Positions 1 through 7,164 of a stretch of 7,383 bases of DNA are shown in pieces. A model generated the notes under the pieces. It ran no database searches, was not told where the DNA came from, and saw only the letters and a list, made by a program, of their open reading frames with translations. The stretch is from assembly GCA_964553715.1 (NCBI GenBank), contig CAZKKY010000036.1:1-7383 (forward strand), read 5' to 3'. The translations under genes and the position numbers were made by a program. Origin of the DNA: JAGOJE01 sp964553715 (GTDB lineage Bacteria; Pseudomonadota; Alphaproteobacteria; Rickettsiales; Rickettsiaceae). Position 1 is the first letter of the stretch; every line of letters starts with the position of its first letter.

Positions 1-818
1 TGCTTTAACATATTAATTGCTGTTTTCTCAAGAGCCTTCTCCATACCCTCAGCTAGTCCTTCTTCTCTCCCTTCGGCCCTGCCTTTTAGCTCAGCTGAGA
101 TTAAATAATCTCGGCCCTTCATGGAATCCATAACATAGTTATCGTAAACCTCCCGCTCTTTGTTGCTCATCTTCAAAATACTTAGACGCGCCGCAACTTT
201 TGACATATAAGGTGACCGGAAACTCTCCTTTACCTCAGAGTGCTTCATTACATATAGCCATTCGTCTAGCTCCTCTCTTATTACATCATCAAACAGCGGT
301 ATCGATATCAAAAAATATTCCGGAAAAATATTCTGACTGTCAAATATATGCATCTTACGGTCAATCAAATGTACATCTACAGGGTTTTTATTATCTACTT
401 CATGAAATATTACCTTGCCATGATGTAGAGGCGATTTAGTATTTTCAAATGGAAAATATAGTAAATTTATGTGAAAAACCTTCTTGATCTTTAAATAATT
501 TTGATCTGTGCCAAGGTTATCTACTATCAATCTTGAAGTGTTAAACACAGCTTTATGCAAGAAAAGTTCCGTATATGCTTTATCTATTTCTACTATGTAA
601 TTATTACCCTTTGCGTCTTCTACTATAAGGTCTGCTATGCTTCTTTTTAGATACTTTGCTTCTTTATTGCTTTCAGAGTCTAACAAAGCCTTGATTTTAA
701 TAGGCGAGTAACCTGCAGAAGCAAGAATAGATGATATAAAACCTTCAACTATCTCGTAATCACCTTTATCTTTTAAAAGATATTTTATCGCATAATCAAA
801 ACTGATTAAGTTAGTCAT
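1..818 (-). CDS. Rpn family recombination-promoting nuclease / putative transposase (PD-(D/E)XK), 3' end outside window
   Basis: The frame is open from an ATG at 818 to the left edge, giving at least 272 residues with no stop. The N-terminus has the family's opening pattern (FDYAIKYLL, about residues 7-15). A PD-(D/E)XK core follows: D63 in SIADLIVED, then E77 and D79 in YIVEIDKAY. The visible C-terminus is charged and Gly/Glu-repetitive (GRAEGREEGLAEG, about residues 246-258), which is typical of these proteins. Known Rpn proteins are DNA endonucleases that stimulate RecA-independent recombination; many are annotated as transposases without proof of transposition. The start is supported by AAGGA at 826-830, 7 nt upstream, and by the strong promoter at 846-874. 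No inactivating change is visible. It is probably cargo of, or a coloniser of, the conjugative-element remnant beside it. The family call is confident; in vivo activity is inferred. Confidence 0.88.
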   Translation of the reverse strand, partial: MTNLISFDYAIKYLLKDKGDYEIVEGFISSILASAGYSPIKIKALLDSESNKEAKYLKRSIADLIVEDAKGNNYIVEIDKAYTELFLHKAVFNTSRLIVDNLGTDQNYLKIKKVFHINLLYFPFENTKSPLHHGKVIFHEVDNKNPVDVHLIDRKMHIFDSQNIFPEYFLISIPLFDDVIREELDEWLYVMKHSEVKESFRSPYMSKVAARLSILKMSNKEREVYDNYVMDSMKGRDYLISAELKGRAEGREEGLAEGMEKALEKTAINMLK

Positions 819-845
819 TATTTTTTCCTTCTTGATTTAGGAAGA

Positions 846-874
846 ATTATACCACAAACATTCAATATCTTCAA
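846..874 (-). promoter_or_regulatory. Strong sigma-70-type promoter for the Rpn nuclease gene
   Basis: Read on the minus strand, there is a -35 TTGAAG (869-874), a 17-nt spacer and a perfect -10 TATAAT (846-851), preceded by TG one base upstream (extended -10). The predicted transcript starts near 839, leaving a leader of only about 20 nt that contains the AAGGA ribosome binding site (826-830). It lies in the 118-bp gap between the truncated traD and the nuclease gene, so the nuclease does not depend on read-through from traD. Confidence 0.75.
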
Positions 875-936
875 TCTACTTAAAGGACCATATCCGCAAT
901 TCTTATTTGCAAAATTGATACTAACAACAACTGTAA

Positions 937-1686
937 TTAACGAAACATTGACTCTACATCAAGATTATTACTATCTTTGTCATCTTTTATAATATCTCTC
1001 TTTTTCGTTGTAGATCTTTTTTCATTACTATTATTTTTCTTTTTAATTTCAATCTCACTACAACGGACAACATTATTTGCTGTTTGGGGAATGAATTCTT
1101 TATTACGATCTTCAAGATTTAACAAAGGTACTGTAATTCTTGACAATCTTACTTCAGGTAAAGGAAGTAATAAAAAACACTCTCCTGCTTTAAGACTAGC
1201 AATATCACTATATTCTACCAACTCCTTCCTTTGCTCATGCTCTGTATAACCCTGGCCATCACGAAACTCATTAGCACCAAAAGAAATATTCCGTTTCTGA
1301 CTATGAGTCACTTGCATCCCACACATATTACTTATCATTTTGGCAATAACCGGTTCATCTAACTTAAAAAAAAACTTAGTAGCAAATTGACCAAATATCG
1401 TAGAACCAGCATATTGACCATAGTTCTTATAAATCTGATTGATAGATTGAAGACCAGCAATCACGCATGCTCCGTATTTCCTCCCCTCACTCGTTAATGT
1501 GTCTATAGCAGGAAGATTGCCTAGCGCTGCAAGCTCATCAATTACAATCCAAAATCTTCTAGTCTTATCAGACCCATGTTCCATAAACATAGAAATAGCA
1601 AGCTCAGTTAAACAGGCAATTAACGGAAGCAAAAGATCTCTTTGATGTACAGGGCTCGCAAAAAATATCCAAGCATCATTGCCATT
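937..1686 (-). pseudogene. traD: Truncated traD: C-terminal third of a second F-type coupling protein
   Basis: This fragment matches the intact TraD at 3823-5757 from about residue 391 (NGNDAWIFFASP) to the C-terminus. It keeps the Walker B segment (FWIVIDELAALG) but lacks both N-terminal membrane helices and Walker A, so it cannot be a working coupling ATPase. In-frame coding runs on past the junction at 1686/1687 into foreign DNA up to a TAG at 1732-1734, with no in-frame ATG there. The first start-like codons are internal, such as a TTG at 1632. Up to residue 597 of the full protein (VV), the fragment differs by only one residue (Asp for Glu at position 394). Its last roughly 42 residues are a different tail ending SNNLDVESMFR. 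No ribosome binding site or promoter serves it. It is best read as a pseudogene left by deletion or rearrangement of another conjugative-element copy. Confidence 0.9.
1067..1686. repeat. Direct repeat A1, 620 bp, partner at 3968-4587
   Basis: By base-by-base reading, this block equals 3968-4587 at a constant offset of 2901, except for one substitution (A at 1675, C at 4576). On the left, similarity stops abruptly in the sequence coding the TraD tail. On the right, it stops exactly at the junction with the IS630 remnant (1686/1687). Confidence 0.93.
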
Positions 1687-2116
1687 ATAATGCGCCCATA
1701 AATTAGACCAAAAAAGTTGTATGAGGTCAACCTACTTTGTAATATAAAGAAGGAGGACCTTGTATATATAGATGAGAGTGGCATAGATAGAGGAAATTTC
1801 AAGTACAGAGCTGGTGGAAGAGAGGGAGCATATTGTTTGGAAATACTAGTGGTAAGCGCTTTATTCGCACTAATATTGTAGCTAGTCAATGCGGTAAGAA
1901 GATTCTTGCACCGATGACATTTAAAGGTTCTTGCAATAGCGAGCTATTTGTTGCTTGGGTAGAGCAGAGGCTGGTTCCAGCATTGACTGCCGGTCAGACT
2001 GTTGTTATGGACAACGATTCTTTTCATAAGTCTCCTAAAGTGAGAGAGGCTATTGAGCCTGTTGATTGCAAGATTGTATAGTCTACCTCCATATTTCTCC
2101 TGATCTGAATCTTATA
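1687..2116 (+). pseudogene. IS630 family transposase remnant (DDE), frameshifted and truncated
   Basis: Three reading-frame pieces together spell the middle of an IS630/Tc1-type DDE transposase. The first piece (about 1711-1815) contains EDLVYIDESGID, with the first catalytic Asp at 1771-1773. A shift between about 1815 and 1832 leads to the second piece (to 2078): FGNTSGKRF, TNIVASQCGKKILAP and VVMDNDSFHK, with the second Asp at 2010-2012. A TAG at 2079-2081 and two further shifts precede LPPY (2083-2094) and SPDLNLI (2096-2116). This is the usual motif just before the third catalytic acidic residue, which is missing. The helix-turn-helix N-terminus is also absent. No matching terminal inverted repeats were found, so both ends of the element are gone. 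At least three frameshifts plus truncation make this clearly dead. Its position against the traD fragment suggests it took part in the rearrangement there. Confidence 0.88.
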
Positions 2117-2300
2117 TAAAAAGTTAGAACATTCTTGTCATTTGTTTTAACAATGAGTATCACTGTGGAGAATCACACATATCTTGAGTATCATCACCTA
2201 ATTTTGCAATCTTTACATCTCATAAACTTTTAGTGAGTTCATTTTAGTTAATTTTTTATTAAAAATCAACAACTGATGAAGGTACCATCTTTAAAAAAAA

Positions 2301-3626
2301 TCAGTCCACTATATTGAGATCGTCTGAAGATCCTATGACTTTATACTCAATAGGGTTTTCATAAGGAAAATCAATTGCAACTATATTAGGTTCATTATAA
2401 AGATCTGTTTTTTTTAAGACTTGTAGTGTATATGAGGAATCCTTACCAAGAAAATCAGCTCCTAATATGAACTGATTAATTGTTGAGTTTTCTTCTTGGA
2501 AAGCTCCTATATTAACATGAAATATACCATTTGATGTATCGTGCTTATTTATTTCACGAATAAGCTCTACCGCAATTTCGTTGTTAGATAAACCATGTTT
2601 TTTGAGAACAAGATCTAGTACTTCAGGATCTTGAGTGGAAGTATTTTTTATGCTTAACAACGCTTCGCATACTTTAATAATTTGATTTATAGATTTATGA
2701 TTTTTAGGAATAAAAACTAACTCATATGCCTTTAAATTGGGTTGAGTTTTATAAGCAATATGTGTAAGCGATGCAGTGTTCCCTTCATGACTTTCCATGG
2801 AAACAAATTTACCTTTATTTGGATTGTAATGAGTTTTAGGCCTTGCTATTCCTCCTGTTAAACGTTCAAAAATTACGTCCCCATTTTGATCTGTTTTTAA
2901 CATCCCTGTATAATGAGAAACTACCTCAACATCATTATTCAATTTTGATGTACAAAGGATAATTTGGTCATATAAACCTTCTTCTATACAATACAGATCA
3001 TATTGCATTTTTAATTCTGCAGTTGTTAATAACGCCTTATCTCCTAATCTTAAGAATGGCGTGGATATCCCATCATGCCTTGAATCTTGTACTCTAGCAA
3101 GTAACATGTCATCAGTATCTTTAAACGAGTTTACTTGAACTGTTCCTTTATGAAGAGATAGTCCAGTAACTACTTTGTCACCAACCGAAGTTGAAATAAT
3201 CAACTCAGGCTTAACAGAAAGTTTTGCTTGTAATGTCTGATTTTTATAGCTTAAAGTTGCGAATGAACGAGAGCTTTGTTTGACAAAAGAATAATCTTTA
3301 TTGAAAAGTAATTGTGAAATATGACCTGCGTTATTACGCATATCCTTCTTTATAAAGTAGTCAAATGCTTTTTCATCCATTTGTGAATGAGGATGAGTTA
3401 GCTCATCTATTACAGGATCAATATGTCTATTTAAAACTTCTTTTAGAATTTTATTTGGAAATTTTTTCGTATATTTAATTTCTAGTTCTCCATCTTGAAG
3501 AAAAACACTTTCTTCATCTTTTTGTGGTGTATAACTAGTGTTTTTTAAATGCTTCCAATTAGACTTTGAAGGACTAACACCTAAAGTACTAAAAGCTTTT
3601 GTTAAGGAACGTATTATTTTTTTCAT
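2301..3626 (-). CDS. Unrecognised 441-residue protein; weak resemblance to PP2C phosphatases with metal ligands lost
   Basis: This is an intact frame from ATG (3624-3626) to TGA (2301-2303), with GAGG at 3637-3640, 10 nt upstream of the start. I see no signal peptide or membrane helix. The first 40 residues are basic and polar; the rest looks like a mixed alpha/beta soluble protein. I do not recognise the family. A tentative reading is a degenerate PP2C fold. TSVGD (146-150) resembles the PP2C 'NVGDSR' strand. FLRLGD (191-196) resembles the 'RalGD' motif. YDQIILCTSKLNN (219-231) sits where 'DdflilaSDGl' would be. ELIREINKHDTSNGIFHVNIGAF (split about 354-376) resembles the closing 'A..LV..A...gs.DNiTvivv' segment. 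The Asp residues that bind metal in PP2C are replaced (TSKL for SDGL, SN for DN), so any phosphatase of this kind would be inactive. It lies 196 bp downstream of traD in the same direction and is probably cargo. The coding call is firm; the fold is a guess. Confidence 0.82.
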   Translation of the reverse strand: MKKIIRSLTKAFSTLGVSPSKSNWKHLKNTSYTPQKDEESVFLQDGELEIKYTKKFPNKILKEVLNRHIDPVIDELTHPHSQMDEKAFDYFIKKDMRNNAGHISQLLFNKDYSFVKQSSRSFATLSYKNQTLQAKLSVKPELIISTSVGDKVVTGLSLHKGTVQVNSFKDTDDMLLARVQDSRHDGISTPFLRLGDKALLTTAELKMQYDLYCIEEGLYDQIILCTSKLNNDVEVVSHYTGMLKTDQNGDVIFERLTGGIARPKTHYNPNKGKFVSMESHEGNTASLTHIAYKTQPNLKAYELVFIPKNHKSINQIIKVCEALLSIKNTSTQDPEVLDLVLKKHGLSNNEIAVELIREINKHDTSNGIFHVNIGAFQEENSTINQFILGADFLGKDSSYTLQVLKKTDLYNEPNIVAIDFPYENPIEYKVIGSSDDLNIVD

Positions 3627-3652
3627 AACAAAGCAACCTCAGTTTAATAAAA

Positions 3653-3681
3653 ATTCTTAACTATTATTGTCATAATAACAA
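3653..3681 (-). promoter_or_regulatory. Possible weak promoter for the 441-residue protein gene
   Basis: On the minus strand, TTGTTA (3676-3681), a 17-nt spacer and AAGAAT (3653-3658) form a candidate with 4 of 6 consensus bases in each box, ending 26 nt before the start codon. The surrounding DNA is so AT-rich that chance matches are likely. Read-through from traD is an alternative. Confidence 0.25.
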
Positions 3682-3822
3682 CTATTTTCTACTAAATCAA
3701 GAAGTTATATTCAATAGTCCCTAAAATCCCTAATATTTCTTTACAACAAATCATCTAGATAAAATTCAAATCAATACAAAATACTCTTCTCATTCTCTTG
3801 GTCAATCTATTGCATAAAGATA

Positions 3823-5757
3823 CTATTTGGACTTAAACATTAACTCAGCATTGAAATTATTACTATTTTCTTTATTTTGGATTATATTTTTATTTTTCTT
3901 TGAAGGTTTTTTGTTGTAACTATTATTTTTAATATCACACCCTTCACTTAAATTATCTCCGCAATGAACAACATTATTTGCTGTTTGGGGAATGAATTCT
4001 TTATTACGATCTTCAAGATTTAACAAAGGTACTGTAATTCTTGACAATCTTACTTCAGGTAAAGGAAGTAATAAAAAACACTCTCCTGCTTTAAGACTAG
4101 CAATATCACTATATTCTACCAACTCCTTCCTTTGCTCATGCTCTGTATAACCCTGGCCATCACGAAACTCATTAGCACCAAAAGAAATATTCCGTTTCTG
4201 ACTATGAGTCACTTGCATCCCACACATATTACTTATCATTTTGGCAATAACCGGTTCATCTAACTTAAAAAAAAACTTAGTAGCAAATTGACCAAATATC
4301 GTAGAACCAGCATATTGACCATAGTTCTTATAAATCTGATTGATAGATTGAAGACCAGCAATCACGCATGCTCCGTATTTCCTCCCCTCACTCGTTAATG
4401 TGTCTATAGCAGGAAGATTGCCTAGCGCTGCAAGCTCATCAATTACAATCCAAAATCTTCTAGTCTTATCAGACCCATGTTCCATAAACATAGAAATAGC
4501 AAGCTCAGTTAAACAGGCAATTAACGGAAGCAAAAGATCTCTTTGATGTACAGGGCTCGCAAAAAATATCCAAGCCTCATTGCCATTTGCGATGCTGTTG
4601 AAATATTCTACTAACGAAAAACTCTCACCATCATCTCTAAAATAACTAAGAGGCGCAGAAGAAGTAGCTAAAACTGCAGCAACTGAACTAGCAACACCTT
4701 TACCATCATCAGATAAATATCTCATAGCTGGCTCGTTTACAAGTAGTGATCTTAATTCCTTAATATCTGCACTATTTGTCATATAGTGCAATTCCTTGTA
4801 GCTAGGATTGCTGCTTCTAGCAAGAGTCATTACTATAGAGTTAAATAATTTTTCAGCAGCAAGGTCCCAGAAAGGGTCGCTATTGTTTGCGCCAGAACGG
4901 CGCTTAAAATGAAATAATATCCCCGAAAACTTTTTTAACCTATCAGGTACATCATCGTAACTATTACTAGAACCTGTAAAACAACAATCTTTCCAAAAAT
5001 CCCAATTTTTGCCTCTTGCATCTAATGGATTAAATATTATATCGCCTCTAGATGGATTATAATATTTAGCAATCATCTCACCAGTGGTATCTATAACCAT
5101 AGCTGGCTTCCTTTGCTCTGTGACCTGACATAGAATATTGTGTATTAAATTTGTTTTACCAGATCCAGTAGACCCACAAACCAAAAAATGTTTTGTTTCA
5201 CTATCCTTAACTAAAGGCATATTTCCAATTTTAATATGACTAGCAAAATTTAACCTATTTAAAATAGTGCTCACTTTTTTAGATGTTAAGATCTCTCCTC
5301 CTTTGATCTTTTTCTCAGATTTAATAAAATTACCAAATTTAGAGCAAACCCAAAAAATTAAAACAAACCCTATAATGGTAACAGTCAAAAAGAGTAAAAA
5401 CATATCTGATAATATCTCCTTAAGCTTCTGATCCTCCTGCCTAAAAACAGATATATTCAAAACCTTTTCTGGACTAATCCCTCTAGCATATATTCCTTTT
5501 TTGGTCTTAACATCTATAGTCAAATTACTGTTTTTTCGAAATAATCCTAAAATATCTGAACTCGCATCTGCTAACACTGCTTTCCTAAAGCTCACAATAG
5601 CATCAATATCAAGCCTAACTAAGCTACTATAATAATTCATGCAGCTAATTATTATTGCCACAATGATAGCAATTGTAAATGAACCTGACAATACCTGCCG
5701 CAACATTCTAATCTTATGTAAGAATATCTGTCCGCCACCAATAAAATTACTAAGCAT
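3823..5757 (-). CDS. traD: TraD, F-type type IV conjugative coupling protein (VirD4/TraG superfamily ATPase)
   Basis: TraD couples the relaxosome to the mating-pair channel, acting as a hexameric inner-membrane ATPase that feeds DNA into the type IV secretion system. This 644-residue copy is complete. It opens with GGQIFLHKIRMLRQ (7-20), the F-TraD start pattern. Two membrane helices (about 26-44 and 119-138) flank a periplasmic loop. A HIKIGNMPLVKDSE stretch (174-187) leads to Walker A GSTGSGKT (195-202). FNPLDARGKNWDFWKDC (242-258) matches the conserved 'NPLDAR..WD.W' motif. Walker B is RFWIVIDE (434-441), followed by the EGRKYGACVIAGLQS sensor region (457-471). The tail after about 600 is Asn/Lys-rich and ends NAELMFKSK. 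The ATG lies 2 nt after the stop of the DUF1016 gene. The nearest good Shine-Dalgarno (GAGGAG, 5778-5783) is 20 nt away, too far, so translation is probably coupled. F TraD is longer (over 700 residues), mainly in the tail. All core motifs are intact. Confidence 0.95.
   Translation of the reverse strand: MLSNFIGGGQIFLHKIRMLRQVLSGSFTIAIIVAIIISCMNYYSSLVRLDIDAIVSFRKAVLADASSDILGLFRKNSNLTIDVKTKKGIYARGISPEKVLNISVFRQEDQKLKEILSDMFLLFLTVTIIGFVLIFWVCSKFGNFIKSEKKIKGGEILTSKKVSTILNRLNFASHIKIGNMPLVKDSETKHFLVCGSTGSGKTNLIHNILCQVTEQRKPAMVIDTTGEMIAKYYNPSRGDIIFNPLDARGKNWDFWKDCCFTGSSNSYDDVPDRLKKFSGILFHFKRRSGANNSDPFWDLAAEKLFNSIVMTLARSSNPSYKELHYMTNSADIKELRSLLVNEPAMRYLSDDGKGVASSVAAVLATSSAPLSYFRDDGESFSLVEYFNSIANGNEAWIFFASPVHQRDLLLPLIACLTELAISMFMEHGSDKTRRFWIVIDELAALGNLPAIDTLTSEGRKYGACVIAGLQSINQIYKNYGQYAGSTIFGQFATKFFFKLDEPVIAKMISNMCGMQVTHSQKRNISFGANEFRDGQGYTEHEQRKELVEYSDIASLKAGECFLLLPLPEVRLSRITVPLLNLEDRNKEFIPQTANNVVHCGDNLSEGCDIKNNSYNKKPSKKNKNIIQNKENSNNFNAELMFKSK
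3968..4587. repeat. Direct repeat A2, 620 bp, partner at 1067-1686
   Basis: This block lies inside the intact traD and codes for about residues 391-597. It is the same as 1067-1686 apart from C at 4576. It is large and similar enough to be a substrate for homologous recombination; a crossover between the copies would delete or loop out about 2.9 kb, including the 441-residue protein gene and the IS630 remnant. Confidence 0.93.
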
Positions 5758-5759
5758 AA

Positions 5760-6773
5760 TTATCTAATCTTTGTTAGCTCCTCTTTAGTTGGCAAATATG
5801 ACTTTAACTCTTCTGGCAATTCCTCAGTCAACTTAAATTGTGATATACCAATAGGACTTCTAATCCCTTCAATAGCATATTCTACTGTTATAGATTTCTT
5901 ATCTTCACATAATATCAAGCCTATCGTTGGATTATCCGAATCATCCTTTACTTGTTTATTCATTAAATTAATATAAAAATTCATTTTTCCTGCATATTCA
6001 GGCTTGAATTTTCCAGTCTTTAATTCAATTATTACATAGCATTTAAGCTTCACGTGGTAAAACACTAAATCTAAAAAGTAATCCTCTCCTTCAAATTCAA
6101 TGTGATATTGATTCCCTATAAATGCAAACCCCTGACCTAGCTCTAAAAGAAACTTCCGAATCTGATCAATTAACCCTTCTTCTAAATCCTTTTCTTTTAA
6201 TTTGCCCTTTATATCAAGAAATTCCAAATTATATGGATCTTTTATTATGCTTTCAGCTAAATCAGACTGCAATGCTGGTAATGTAGTTTTAAAATTATTT
6301 ATACTTCTTCCTGAACGCTCATATAAATTTGTTTTTATCTGAAGACTTAATACATTTCTAGACCAACCATTTTCTATTGTTTGTCTTGCATACCAAAATC
6401 TTTCTTCAATATTACCAATTCTTGAAAAAAGTATAATATTATGACCCCACGGAATTTCTCCAACAGCCTGTTGGAGTATATTATTATCAAATTTATATTC
6501 GACAACAAATTGCCTCATATAAGAAATATTTTGGTATGACAACCCAGTCATTTCTGGAAATTCATCTCTTAAGTCTTTTGATATATTTTCAATGATCTTA
6601 GATCCCCACCCCTCTTCTTCTTGCCTCTCTAGTATCTTCTTTCCAATATTCCAGTATAGACAAATCATCTCTTTGTTCACTGCTAAATGAGCTTTAACCC
6701 TTGCTCTTGCTATTTCTTCTTTTAGGCTTTGTAATAACTGACCATAACTTTGTGAAACTAATTCTTTTTTCAT
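5760..6773 (-). CDS. DUF1016 (YhcG-type) PD-(D/E)XK nuclease domain protein
   Basis: This 337-residue protein is full length for the YhcG/DUF1016 family. The N-terminal domain carries the family pattern: SYGQLLQSLKEEIARAR (9-25), LYWNIGKKI (39-47), GWGSKIIENISKDL (55-68) and FPEMTGLSYQNISYMRQF (72-89). GEIPWGHNIIL (105-115) and RFWYARQTIENGWSRNVL (125-142) follow. The C-terminal nuclease domain has D235 in YFLDLVFYH, then E250 and K252 in IIELKTG, so the PD-(D/E)XK triad is present. Proteins of this family are predicted nucleases of uncertain role, often carried on mobile elements or near restriction systems. An ATG at 6773 has a GAGA at 6778-6781 and a plausible -10 at 6819-6824. It ends 2 nt before traD, so the two probably share a transcript. 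A nuclease at this place is not part of the standard F-type tra order, which suggests insertion as cargo. The substrate is unknown. Confidence 0.9.
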   Translation of the reverse strand: MKKELVSQSYGQLLQSLKEEIARARVKAHLAVNKEMICLYWNIGKKILERQEEEGWGSKIIENISKDLRDEFPEMTGLSYQNISYMRQFVVEYKFDNNILQQAVGEIPWGHNIILFSRIGNIEERFWYARQTIENGWSRNVLSLQIKTNLYERSGRSINNFKTTLPALQSDLAESIIKDPYNLEFLDIKGKLKEKDLEEGLIDQIRKFLLELGQGFAFIGNQYHIEFEGEDYFLDLVFYHVKLKCYVIIELKTGKFKPEYAGKMNFYINLMNKQVKDDSDNPTIGLILCEDKKSITVEYAIEGIRSPIGISQFKLTEELPEELKSYLPTKEELTKIR

Positions 6774-6818
6774 ATTTTCTCTTTTTCACTGTTTTATTTT
6801 GCAAATCTTACCCAAATT

Positions 6819-6824
6819 ACTATA
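6819..6824 (-). promoter_or_regulatory. Candidate extended -10 element upstream of the DUF1016-traD pair
   Basis: On the minus strand, TATAGT is preceded by TG one base upstream (ATGCTATAGT), 45 nt before the DUF1016 start codon. No good -35 lies 16-18 nt upstream (the best is around GGGTTA). An extended -10 can work without one. If real, it would transcribe DUF1016 and traD together. Confidence 0.35.
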
Positions 6825-6901
6825 GCATTACTTGATTTAGTTAACCCGCACCATCTACTGTATCTTACGCAAATTTATCTTTGGGAAGTATTGCGATGTT
6901 A

Positions 6902-6931
6902 AAGATCTAGGGATCAATATTCCCAGATCTT
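6902..6931. repeat. Inverted repeat / hairpin, 11-bp stem with one bulge
   Basis: The left arm AAGATCT(A)GGGA (6902-6913) pairs with the right arm TCCCAGATCTT (6921-6931). One A is bulged and the loop is 7 nt. On neither strand does a good T-run follow, so it is not a classical terminator. It could be an operator, an RNA structure, or the core of a palindromic repeat element. Confidence 0.6.
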
Positions 6932-7147
6932 GCCTGCTAAACTAGCAAGTTGTGTACACAAAAAACAAAAACCTTATAGGTAACGGCTTCCCAAAACATC
7001 AACTGTCAAAGTCAGGGAATAATACTCTGCTATTCACTAAGTCTTCAAAAGGGGTAAATGACCCTACCAAGAACCCCTCTGACATTTGCGTAAAAACTCC
7101 CTCGCAGCTAGCTCTTCCTGCATTAGCTTTTAAATAACGCATCGCTC

Positions 7148-7164
7148 TTGATAGGAGCTATCAA
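7148..7164. repeat. Perfect 7-bp inverted repeat with 3-nt loop
   Basis: TTGATAG (7148-7154), GAG, CTATCAA (7158-7164) is a perfect short hairpin. In minus-strand orientation it lies about 107 nt past the stop of the upstream gene and just before the ATG of the cryptic 47-codon frame. It has no T-tract, so a terminator is unlikely. Confidence 0.5.

Noticed and set aside
200..439. 79-codon plus-strand open frame
   Set aside because: It lies antisense inside the Rpn nuclease gene, which has a clear family match, promoter and ribosome binding site.
977..1249. 90-codon plus-strand open frame
   Set aside because: It is an antisense shadow of the traD fragment; the Leu/Phe/Ser-rich product comes from reading the reverse of an Asn/Lys-rich tail.
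937..1632. The traD fragment as a functional short protein starting at TTG 1632
   Set aside because: It has no ribosome binding site, no Walker A and no membrane anchor, and the open frame simply continues from a broken longer gene.
1620..1889. 89-codon minus-strand open frame
   Set aside because: It spans the traD/IS630 junction out of frame with traD and antisense to the transposase; it has no family features.
2245..2275. Terminator for the 441-residue gene formed by ATTTTT/AAAAAT pairing and the short ATCA/TGAT stem
   Set aside because: The stems are only A-T pairs or 4-5 bp long, too weak to call against this background. The 2117-2300 stretch otherwise shows nothing supportable.
3667..3695. 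Plus-strand promoter TTGTCA - 17 nt - TACTAA
   Set aside because: No plus-strand gene follows; downstream is the antisense of traD. The match is expected in AT-rich DNA.
6902..6931. Rho-independent terminator
   Set aside because: The stem is good but no T-tract follows on either strand.
6952..7137. 61-codon plus-strand open frame
   Set aside because: It starts with GTG with no ribosome binding site, has no recognisable features, and sits in a spacer whose opposite strand holds an equally open frame.
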